NCBI GenBank assembly: GCA_937967805.1
Contig: CALBTC010000118.1
Span: 1 to 5,277, forward strand
DNA length: 5,277 nucleotides
Direction: 5' to 3'
DNA from: an uncultured Anaerolineaceae bacterium
Lineage (GTDB): Bacteria; Chloroflexota; Anaerolineae; Promineifilales; Promineifilaceae
Shown here: positions 1 to 5,124 of the stretch, piece after piece
How the letters are laid out: each line of letters opens with the position of its first letter
Numbering within the stretch: the first letter of the stretch is position 1
The notes under the pieces: generated by a model
What the model was told of the DNA's origin: nothing
The model's database searches: none
The model's input: the letters and a program-made list of their open reading frames with translations, nothing else
Translations under genes and position numbers: made by a program

Positions 1-1
1 C

Positions 2-985
2 CTGGCCGCCTTTGTGCTGGAAGCCATCTTTGCCGAATCTCCCTTTTGCAAATACGTCTGCCCGCTGGGCACATTCAACTTCGTCAGCAGCACCGTTTCG
101 CCGTTCCAGATTACGGCCCGCGACACCGAAACGTGCCGCACCTGCCCCGGCAAAGAGTGCGTCAACGGCAGTCCGCAGGCGCTGGGCTGTGGCACGGAGT
201 TATTCGTTCCGCAGATACAGAGTAACATGGACTGCGTCTTTTGCCTGGATTGCGCCCGCGCCTGCCCCTACGACAATGTGGCCCTGGTGGCCCGCCCGCC
301 GGGAAGAGAATTGACTCAGGGTGCGTGGCCGCGTCGCTGGGACCTGGCCTTCCTGGTACTGGTATTTGCCTTTGCTGGTGTGAGCAACGCCTTTGGCATG
401 GTACCGCCCTTTTATGCGCTGGAGCAGTGGCTGGCCGCCCACCTGCACATCATAACAAACGAAGGGGTTTTGCTCCTGATTATCTTTGGCGTGATAAATG
501 TATTGCTGCCGGCAGGCTTTGGCCTCATTGCAGCCTGGATTAGCCGCCGCCTGTCCCAAAAACGTGAACCATTGCGGGTGGCGTTAAGCCGCTACACACC
601 GACCCTTATGCCGCTGGCGTTTGCTATCTGGCTGGGCCATTACGGTTTTCATTTTGCCACCGGTGCGCTAGCAATTATTCCCGTTACGCAAAATTTCTTG
701 CTGGATCATGGCCTGAACTGGCTGGGAACCGCACCCGCCTGGTCGCTGGCAGCGATTTTGCCGGGCTCGTGGCTGCTGCCGCTGCAGGCACTCATTTTGC
801 TGGTAGGCTTTGGCGGCAGCCTGGTGGTAGCCGATGAGATTAGCCACCGCGATTTTGCAGATCGACGGACGGCGATGTTGTCCTTGCTGCCCTGGGTGTT
901 GGTTTTACTCGGCTTAGCCGTTGCCGCTCTGGCGATGTTTAACCTGCCCATGGAGATGCGCGGCACGATTCAGTTGAATGGATAA
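2..985 (+). CDS. NapH/NosR-type polytopic 4Fe-4S membrane protein, 5'-truncated by the window edge
   Basis: The frame is open to the window edge, so the true start lies upstream; GTG at 14 is only the first possible start inside the window. Residue numbers below count from that GTG. A CX3CP motif (C12, C16, followed by LG) is the signature of NapH/NosR/CcoG-type membrane ferredoxins. Cysteines C41, C44, C49 and C59 follow, then a complete CxxCxxCxxxCP 4Fe-4S motif (C74, C77, C80, C84). About five hydrophobic segments come after (roughly 110-131, 150-176, 196-222, 246-275, 285-310), with histidines H143, H145, H209 and H213 that could bind a cofactor; that last point is inference. Such proteins pass electrons across or along the membrane to periplasmic enzymes or metal-centre assembly. 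The exact partner cannot be named because the upstream genes are missing. The stop is TAA, and the last 8 bases overlap the next gene. Confidence 0.8.
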   Translation: MAAFVLEAIFAESPFCKYVCPLGTFNFVSSTVSPFQITARDTETCRTCPGKECVNGSPQALGCGTELFVPQIQSNMDCVFCLDCARACPYDNVALVARPPGRELTQGAWPRRWDLAFLVLVFAFAGVSNAFGMVPPFYALEQWLAAHLHIITNEGVLLLIIFGVINVLLPAGFGLIAAWISRRLSQKREPLRVALSRYTPTLMPLAFAIWLGHYGFHFATGALAIIPVTQNFLLDHGLNWLGTAPAWSLAAILPGSWLLPLQALILLVGFGGSLVVADEISHRDFADRRTAMLSLLPWVLVLLGLAVAALAMFNLPMEMRGTIQLNG

Positions 986-1562
986 AATATTGGCAAATAT
1001 GAAAAACAGTACGATTGCTCTGGCCATCATGATGGCACTGTTGATGTTTTTCGGCATCAGGCAGGTGAGGGCGCATGGCATTGGTACGCCCATTCAAATT
1101 AACGTCCCGTCCGGCCCCTACCTGTTGTCAATCTGGACAGACCCGGAACCCCTGCGGGTAAATGAAACCCACGTCACGGTGGCGGTGATGGAGCCGGAAA
1201 CACAGGCACCGATAGTTACCGGTGTGCAGATACAGGTGCAGCTAACGGCCGTCGCCGACGAATCCCTCTCCTTTACGGCTGCCGCCTCGGCTGACAATTC
1301 GGCCAACCGGCTCCTCTATGCAGCCATATTCGAGAACCTGCCGATAGACGGCCGTTGGCGTGGCCTTATTTCTGTAGATGGCCCGGCCGGGGCTGGCCAG
1401 GATGTACCCTTTGAAGTAGCGGTGCTGCCGCCAGCGCCGTTTAACTGGCTTTGGCTGGGCATTGGCGGCCTGGTTGTGCTGCTGCTTGCCTGGTGGGTGC
1501 GTTCCTGGCGGCGGCAAGCACCATCTCAGCCGTCAAAAGGCAAAGGCATAAACAGACCTTAA
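978..1562 (+). CDS. Exported, C-terminally anchored YtkA/FixH-like beta-sandwich protein
   Basis: This is a 194-residue protein of unproven function. The N-terminus has a basic start and a hydrophobic stretch (about 11-27) ending in V-R-A, so signal peptidase cleavage after A32 would leave a mature protein starting His-Gly. Residues 36-150 are rich in beta strands; the phrase GPYLLSIWTDPEPLRVNETH resembles the YtkA-like/FixH-like Ig-type fold, in which a Gly-Pro-Tyr strand leads to a (T/S)DPxPxxxG/N turn. A single membrane segment (about 157-174) is followed by a basic tail with WRRQ, placing the domain outside the cytoplasmic membrane. The ATG lies inside the end of the preceding iron-sulphur gene (8-bp overlap) without a clear ribosome site, which suggests translational coupling. 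ATG at 999 is an alternative start that keeps the signal peptide. A role in periplasmic metal or cofactor handling with its neighbour is inference. Confidence 0.75.
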   Translation: MDKILANMKNSTIALAIMMALLMFFGIRQVRAHGIGTPIQINVPSGPYLLSIWTDPEPLRVNETHVTVAVMEPETQAPIVTGVQIQVQLTAVADESLSFTAAASADNSANRLLYAAIFENLPIDGRWRGLISVDGPAGAGQDVPFEVAVLPPAPFNWLWLGIGGLVVLLLAWWVRSWRRQAPSQPSKGKGINRP

Positions 1563-1580
1563 ACAGGGTTTTTCACTCTG

Positions 1581-1757
1581 GGAGATGATGTGAATTATCG
1601 TTTTAGTGCCATTGAGATGTAAAGTGCTTTTTCGCCAGACGGCACTGTTTTTGCCTTTTCCTGCACGACTGGCATATACACCATGAATCCAGACGGCACC
1701 GGACTATTGAAGCTGCTGGAAATCCCCGCTGCCGATAGCTTGTCGTGGGTTCCCTAG
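1581..1757 (+). pseudogene. Remnant of a WD40/TolB-type (PD40) beta-propeller protein
   Basis: One frame through this stretch reads, after an in-frame TAA at 1620-1622, SAFSPDGTVFAFSCTTGIY and then TMNPDGTGLLKLLEIP, ending at TAG 1755-1757. The blocks FSPDGT..FAFS, IYTMNPDGTG.LKLL and LSWVP are the repeating phrases of PD40/TolB-like propeller blades: an SPDG turn, then a 'xIYxMNxDGTGxxxL' strand pair, then 'xxxxWSPDG'. Only about one and a half blades are left, with one internal stop and no visible start codon with a ribosome site. I read this as the eroded end of a formerly longer periplasmic or lipoprotein propeller gene. A short functional protein is unlikely. Confidence 0.6.
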
Positions 1758-1838
1758 CGGCTGCCGTTGCTGGTTCGCCTCTGCTGACTGGGCATACAAT
1801 CTACCCAGCTTTATCTCTCTTCACAAAAGGTCAATTTC

Positions 1839-1866
1839 TTGCATCATAATGGGGAATTGGTAATAT
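1839..1866 (+). promoter_or_regulatory. Candidate sigma-70-like promoter of the metal sensor gene
   Basis: TTGCAT at 1839-1844 (a weak -35) is followed after 16 bases by TAATAT at 1861-1866 (4 of 6 matches to the -10 consensus). The proposed -10 overlaps the left arm of the inverted repeat at 1862-1887, the arrangement expected if the repressor blocks polymerase at its own promoter. The boxes are poor matches and AT-rich sequence gives such matches easily, so the operator overlap is the main support. Confidence 0.35.
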
Positions 1867-1887
1867 ATCATCACTTGCTGATATATT
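1862..1887. promoter_or_regulatory. Inverted-repeat operator for the ArsR/SmtB-family repressor
   Basis: AATATATCA (1862-1870) and TGATATATT (1879-1887) are perfect 9-bp reverse complements separated by 8 bases. The site lies 18 bases upstream of the repressor start codon and overlaps the candidate -10 box. ArsR/SmtB-family proteins are known to bind AT-rich inverted repeats overlapping their own promoters and to leave them on binding metal. Binding of this repressor here is inferred from position and symmetry. Confidence 0.7.
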
Positions 1888-1894
1888 GATGTCT

Positions 1895-1900
1895 AGGAGA
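1895..1900 (+). promoter_or_regulatory. Ribosome binding site of the metal sensor gene
   Basis: AGGAGA lies five bases before ATG 1906. It is the clearest Shine-Dalgarno match in the window and fixes the start of the regulator. Confidence 0.75.
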
Positions 1901-1905
1901 GACCT

Positions 1906-2244
1906 ATGCCGTTAACTGCTAATAAAACAGAACTTGCTATTAAAAGTAAGCTATTTCGCGGCTTTGGCGATTCTTCTCGACTAAGCATTCTGGATGCTTT
2001 GCGAGACAGACCCCTCACCGTTGGTGAAATTGTTGAAGTGACTGGATTAACTCAATCCAACGCCTCCAACCATCTAGGATGTTTGCGGGGTTGTGGATTG
2101 GTGGTCGCCGAGCAAAACGGCCGTTACGTTACCTACCAACTCAGCGACGACCGGGTTGATGATATATTGGCGTTGGCCGAGTCCCTCCTGGCTGATGTGG
2201 CTCGTGGCGTGTACGAATGCACCCGCTACAACACGCCCAAGTAA
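1906..2244 (+). CDS. cmtR: ArsR/SmtB-family metal-responsive repressor, CmtR-like (Cd/Pb sensor type)
   Basis: This is a 112-residue winged-helix regulator of typical family length. Residues 15-37 (FRGFGDSSRLSILDALRDRP) give the conserved N-terminal helices. TQSNASNHLGCLRGCGLV (about 49-66) is the recognition helix region, and NGRYVTYQLSD (71-81) is the wing. C59 and C63 in the recognition helix region plus C105 near the C-terminus match the spacing of the three Cd/Pb ligands of mycobacterial CmtR (Cys57, Cys61, Cys102). The phrase 'SNxSNHLxCLRGCGLVVA' is strikingly CmtR-like. The CadC/SmtB alpha-5 site is not apparent. Expected action: a dimer represses the operator just upstream until Cd(II), Pb(II) or possibly Zn(II) binds. 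A metal ATPase lies 0.76 kb downstream on the same strand, its likely target. The start is supported by AGGAGA five bases upstream. The gene appears intact and ends in TAA. Confidence 0.9.
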   Translation: MPLTANKTELAIKSKLFRGFGDSSRLSILDALRDRPLTVGEIVEVTGLTQSNASNHLGCLRGCGLVVAEQNGRYVTYQLSDDRVDDILALAESLLADVARGVYECTRYNTPK

Positions 2245-2258
2245 TCGTAAATGAACCA

Positions 2259-2564
2259 ATGATTAATACCATTCGCCTGCTACTGGCCTTCGTCATTGCC
2301 CTGTCGCTAGATGCGCTGACTAAAGCCTGAACAGAACAAACATTGGCACTTTACCAATCGATGCCGGTCCTGGGTGATTTATTGCGCTTTCCGCTCGACT
2401 ATAACACTGGGATCACGTTTGGCCTGTTCGCTAACAATGGTTTCGCCCTGATAATTGTCACTGGCATCATCGTTTTCGGTATGTTCATCTAGATTTAATT
2501 GGCTGTCCGACTCGGCGAATTTTCAGTAACGGTCAATTTGCGGTTGTACGAGGTATACGGCCGT
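2259..2564 (+). pseudogene. lspA: Decayed signal peptidase II (prolipoprotein peptidase) gene
   Basis: Starting at ATG 2259, 14 bases after the repressor stop, the frame reads MINTIRLLLAF, then an 'SLDALTKA' block matching the LspA motif xDQxTKxW. TGA at 2328-2330 stands where the family usually has Trp. The same frame continues TEQTLALYQSMPVLGDLLRF and then LDYNTGITFGLFANN, the conserved LspA block 'Y/xNxGxAFGxxA', followed by a hydrophobic segment IIVTGIIVFGMF. Stops TAG 2490-2492 and TAA 2496-2498 follow. The frame then reads LAVRLGEF and NLRLYEVYGR up to TAA 2565, possibly the eroded counterpart of the 'NLxDRLxxGRVxDF' region. The C-terminal catalytic aspartates cannot be recognised, so the gene is dead. 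In known Pb/Cd operons a signal peptidase II gene (for example pbrC) sits beside the pump, which fits this position between sensor and ATPase. Confidence 0.75.
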
Positions 2565-2614
2565 TAATACTTTTTCACCGCCAACTTTATCAAACCACAA
2601 AATGAGTCGATTTA

Positions 2615-2983
2615 ATGAATTATCAACCCAAAACAATTCGCACATTTATCGGAGCAAAAAACTATAAAGAGTCAAGAGAATTTTATCGGGCTCTTGGCTT
2701 TGAGGAAGTCATCATTGATGAAAAAATGTGCTTGTTCAAAATAAGTGAAGATTTGGGATTCTACTTGCAAGATTACTACGTGAAATCTTGGGTAAACAAT
2801 TCTATGATTTTCGTAGAAGTTGGCAACATAGAAAAATGTGCTGAAGAATTGCTGAGTAAGAGCTTACACCATAAATACAAATACGTAAGGTTTACAGAAA
2901 TCAAGCAATTTGATTGGGGCAGAGAATTGTTTATGCATGACCCTTCTGGGGTTTTATGGCATTTTTGTGAATTCAATAGCTGA
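2615..2983 (+). CDS. VOC-superfamily (glyoxalase/bleomycin-resistance-like) protein
   Basis: This is a 122-residue single-domain protein of usual VOC length. It shows the two beta-alpha-beta-beta-beta modules: TIRTFIGAKNYKESREFYRALGFEEV (about 7-32) is the first strand, helix and strand with the typical 'ESxxFYxxLGFEE' phrase. SMIFVEVGNIEKCAEELL (63-80) starts the second module, and the protein ends in 'MHDPSGVLWHFCEF', the usual 'DPxGxxxxxxE' finish. The first metal ligand position of classical glyoxalase I is not a clear His or Glu, so catalysis cannot be claimed; binding of a small ligand or drug is equally possible. A hand count gives about 34% G+C for 2641-2760 against about 70% for 4321-4380 in the ATPase. 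The composition and wording resemble Bacteroidota genes, so recent transfer is likely. The ribosome site is weak; ATG 2615 gives the full domain. The gene ends 23 bases before the ATPase. Confidence 0.8.
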   Translation: MNYQPKTIRTFIGAKNYKESREFYRALGFEEVIIDEKMCLFKISEDLGFYLQDYYVKSWVNNSMIFVEVGNIEKCAEELLSKSLHHKYKYVRFTEIKQFDWGRELFMHDPSGVLWHFCEFNS

Positions 2984-2995
2984 TGAACACTAATT

Positions 2996-3001
2996 AAGGT
3001 G
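2996..3001 (+). promoter_or_regulatory. Ribosome binding site of the metal ATPase
   Basis: AAGGTG ends five bases before ATG 3007. A second in-frame ATG directly follows (3010) and would have eight bases of spacing; both starts are workable and differ by one residue. Confidence 0.55.
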
Positions 3002-3006
3002 TGTAA

Positions 3007-3777
3007 ATGATGAGTACAAAACAACTTGACCTTCGCGTCGGCAATCTCGACTGCGAACATGACGCCGCCGCCATCGAGCGCGGCTTGACCAATTTCCCCG
3101 GATTAAACCAGCTAAAGGTTTACCCGAAAGCAGCCAAAGTGTCGCTGACCTTTGACCCGGAGGCAACCACGCCGGAAACGTTAAAAGAGAAACTGGACGC
3201 TCTCGGATTCCCGCCGCAGGCCGGGCTGTCCATGCCTGAGCAGCCAAAGCCCTGGCGCGATCCTACGATGTTGACTGCGGCAGCGTCGGGTGTCCTTCTG
3301 CTGGCGGGCTGGCTGTTGAGCCTGGCCGGATTGCCGGAAACAGTTTCGTTGGTGATATATATCATAGCCACCATCACCGGCGGCTACTATTTTGGCCGGG
3401 AAGCGTTAGAGGAATTGATTTACGAGCGCGAAATTGGCATTGAATTGCTGATGGCGATTGCCGCTATCGTTGCCACCGCGATGGGCCAGGCCGCCGAAGG
3501 CGCGATGCTGGTCTTCCTCTACTCCATCAGTGAGGCAGCCGAAGGCTACACCGAGGAAAAAACCCGTTCGGCCGTGAAGGCGTTGATGGATTTAGCCCCC
3601 AAATTCGCCCTGGTGCGGCGCAATGGAACCGAGCAAGAAATTCCCGTTGAAGATGTGGTTGTTGGCGACGTATTCATCCTCAAGCCCGGCCAATCCGTTC
3701 CCACCGACGGCGCTATCATCACTGGCGAATCCAGCGTCAACCAGGCCCCCGTCACTGGCGAAAGCGTGCCGGTGTAA
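3007..3777 (+). CDS. N-terminal fragment of the metal ATPase: metal-binding domain, first four helices, part of actuator domain
   Basis: As it stands, translation from ATG 3007 stops at TAA 3775, giving 256 residues. The fragment starts with a heavy-metal-associated (ferredoxin-like) fold. Its ligand loop reads GNLDCEHDAAAIERGL, so only one cysteine (C16) of the usual CxxC is present, with Glu17, His18 and Asp19 next to it. Four hydrophobic segments follow, then the actuator domain up to the TGES dephosphorylation loop and four more residues. Without the phosphorylation domain it cannot pump alone. It could be stable only if it pairs with the downstream half, which has not been shown. Confidence 0.7.
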   Translation: MMSTKQLDLRVGNLDCEHDAAAIERGLTNFPGLNQLKVYPKAAKVSLTFDPEATTPETLKEKLDALGFPPQAGLSMPEQPKPWRDPTMLTAAASGVLLLAGWLLSLAGLPETVSLVIYIIATITGGYYFGREALEELIYEREIGIELLMAIAAIVATAMGQAAEGAMLVFLYSISEAAEGYTEEKTRSAVKALMDLAPKFALVRRNGTEQEIPVEDVVVGDVFILKPGQSVPTDGAIITGESSVNQAPVTGESVPV

Positions 3778-3834
3778 AAACAGCCGGGCGACCCGGTTTT
3801 TGCCGGCAGCATCAATGGCGAGGGCGCGCTGGAA

Positions 3835-5124
3835 GTGACGGCCACCAAAGCATTTGCCGACAATACGATTTCGCGCATTATCCAAATGGTCGAGGAAGCG
3901 CAGGAGCGCAAAGGAAAGAGCCAGCGCTTCATTGAGCGGTTTGGGGCACGTTATAGTCCGGTAGTGCTGCTTATCGGCATTTTGCTGGCCGTCGTGCCGC
4001 CGCTGCTGTTTGGCGCGGATTGGACGACCTGGCTGACGCGAGCGACGGTGTTTATCGTCGCCGCCGCCCCTTGCGCCCTGGTTATCTCTATTCCTATCAC
4101 GTTGGTGGCCTCGTTAGGCACGGGAGCGCGCCAGGGTGTGCTGATTAAAGGCGGGATGTACGTGGAAGAATTGGACAAGATTGAGGTGGTAGCTCTGGAC
4201 AAGACGGGGACGATTACGCGAGGCGAGCCGCAAGTGACCGACTTCATTGCCATGAACAATGAAGCAATGAATAATGAACAAATGCTGGCGCTAGCGGCGG
4301 GGATTGAAGGGCGCAGCGAGCATCCGCTGGCGCGGGCGGTGGTGCGCCATACCGAGGAACAGGCAATTACGCCGGCGGCAATCAGTGATTTTCGGGCGTT
4401 ATCCGGCGCCGGCGCACAAGCGCAGTGGAAAGGGAAGACGGTTTACATCGGGAGTCCGGCGCTGTTCCAGGATCAGTTGCAGATCAACCTGGATGGACGG
4501 GCAGAGGATGTCAGCCGGTTGCAGGCGGAAGGCAAGACGGTGGTGCTGCTGGGGGATGAAACGGCCGTTTACGGCCTTATCGCCATCCGGGACAACATTC
4601 GAGAAAACGGCCGTCAAGCCATTGAAAAACTCCACAAAGCTGGCATCAAGAAAGTGGTAATGCTCACTGGTGACAACGAACGCACAGCGCAGGCCATCGC
4701 TCAAGAAGCAGGTGTAGACGAATTTTACGCTGACCTGAAGCCAGAAGATAAAGTCACAAAAGTACGCGAACTAGCTGAGAGATATGGTCATGTCGCTATG
4801 GTCGGCGACGGCGTGAATGATGCCACGGCCCTGGCCGAAGCCACCGTCGGCATCGCTATGGGCGCGGCAGGAACGGACGTAGCGTTGGAAACGGCCGATG
4901 TGGCCCTCATGGCCGACGACTTAGAGAAGCTGGTCTACGCTCTGAACCTGGCCAAGCGCAACCAATCGGTGGTGAGGCAAAATCTGGGATTATCGGCTGT
5001 CGTCATCGGTGCGCTGGTCATCGGAGCCATAGCCGGAGTGTTCACATTGCCTGTTGCTGTGTTAGGGCATGAAATAAGTGAATTTATTGTCATCGGCAGC
5101 GGACTGCGTATGCTCAGAGCCTGA
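3835..5124 (+). CDS. C-terminal fragment of the metal ATPase: ion-pathway helices, P- and N-domains
   Basis: This part is in the same frame as the upstream fragment, beginning at GTG 3835, 57 bases after the internal stop. It lacks a strong ribosome site (GGAA lies directly before the GTG), and ATG 3883 is another possible restart. It encodes 429 residues: the end of the actuator domain, the helix pair containing APC-x6-P, the phosphorylation domain with DKTGT, the nucleotide domain with SEHPLA, GDGVND, and the last two helices. GDGVND continues 'ATAL' rather than the usual 'APAL'. The full catalytic core except the actuator loop is intact, so the break is recent, artificial, or tolerated. 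Confidence 0.65.
   Translation: MTATKAFADNTISRIIQMVEEAQERKGKSQRFIERFGARYSPVVLLIGILLAVVPPLLFGADWTTWLTRATVFIVAAAPCALVISIPITLVASLGTGARQGVLIKGGMYVEELDKIEVVALDKTGTITRGEPQVTDFIAMNNEAMNNEQMLALAAGIEGRSEHPLARAVVRHTEEQAITPAAISDFRALSGAGAQAQWKGKTVYIGSPALFQDQLQINLDGRAEDVSRLQAEGKTVVLLGDETAVYGLIAIRDNIRENGRQAIEKLHKAGIKKVVMLTGDNERTAQAIAQEAGVDEFYADLKPEDKVTKVRELAERYGHVAMVGDGVNDATALAEATVGIAMGAAGTDVALETADVALMADDLEKLVYALNLAKRNQSVVRQNLGLSAVVIGALVIGAIAGVFTLPVAVLGHEISEFIVIGSGLRMLRA
4252..4281 (+). repeat. 15-bp tandem duplication inside the ATPase nucleotide-binding domain
   Basis: ATGAACAATGAAGCA (4252-4266) is followed by ATGAATAATGAACAA (4267-4281); the units match at 12 of 15 positions. They keep the frame and encode MNNEA-MNNEQ at residues 416-425, just before the LALAAGIEGRSEHPLA block. 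The patch is AT-rich within a GC-rich gene and sits at a loop that varies in length across the family. Confidence 0.6.

Larger units (their letters stand above)
1563..1905. other. Intergenic stretch with a gene remnant and a regulatory region
   Basis: This 343-base stretch has no intact reading frame. Its first half (about 1581-1757) carries a beta-propeller remnant; its last 70 bases carry the likely promoter, operator and ribosome binding site of the metal sensor gene. I saw no convincing rho-independent terminator (no GC-rich hairpin followed by a T-run) after the stop at 1562. Between 1758 and 1838 I see nothing I can name. Confidence 0.7.
1245..4614. repeat. Dispersed palindromic octamer ACGGCCGT, six copies
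   Basis: Exact copies are at 1245-1252, 1348-1355, 2117-2124, 2557-2564, 4561-4568 and 4607-4614. Four of the six are followed by T or preceded by A, extending toward AACGGCCGTT. They fall in the exported-protein gene, the repressor, the lspA remnant and the ATPase, in more than one reading frame. Equal base use would predict about 0.08 copies in this length, and GC-richness raises that only modestly. The copies look like a genome-wide overrepresented word, similar in kind to HIP1 in cyanobacteria (analogy only). Confidence 0.65.
3007..5124 (+). pseudogene. Heavy-metal P1B-type ATPase (CadA/ZntA/CoaT-like) interrupted by one in-frame TAA
   Basis: A single frame of 705 codons runs from ATG 3007 to TGA 5122-5124, broken only by TAA at 3775-3777 (codon 257). 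Across that codon the protein reads TGESVPV-stop-KQPGDPVFAGSING, where the family has 'TGESxPVEKxxGDxVFAGxxN', so GAA to TAA is the simplest change. Numbering with codon 257 counted: heavy-metal-associated domain 6-70, membrane helices about 87-108, 112-131, 144-160, 161-180, actuator TGES at 250-253, ion-pathway motif A354-P355-C356, phosphorylated D398 in DKTGT, SEHPLA with H439, TGD at 554-556, GDGVND at 600-605, and a final helix pair with H688-E689-I-S. These are all the steps of a metal-exporting pump. The APC and HExS pair is closest to P1B-4 pumps (Co/Zn/Fe/Cd), while the upstream sensor suggests Cd/Pb, so the substrate is open. Outside codon 257 the frame shows no other damage. Confidence 0.85.

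Noticed and set aside
200..559. Long antisense open frame opposite the iron-sulphur gene
   Set aside because: It lies opposite a well-supported gene and its translation shows no recognisable domain; it is a by-product of GC-rich codon use.
2328..2330. TGA read as Trp or selenocysteine in the lspA frame
   Set aside because: TGA ends the VOC and ATPase genes, further stops follow at 2490 and 2496, and LspA has no selenocysteine.
2985..3003. Small hairpin ACAC/GTGT around the ATPase ribosome site as a riboswitch or terminator
   Set aside because: Only a four-base stem with no T-run; too weak to support.
3775..3777. Genetic-code reassignment of TAA or programmed recoding
   Set aside because: TAA ends the iron-sulphur, exported-protein and repressor genes in the same window, and I see no obvious recoding hairpin or known leaky context after the codon.
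3546..3932. Long antisense open frames opposite the ATPase
   Set aside because: They are shadows of a conserved coding region, with Ser/Pro-rich translations and no known motif.
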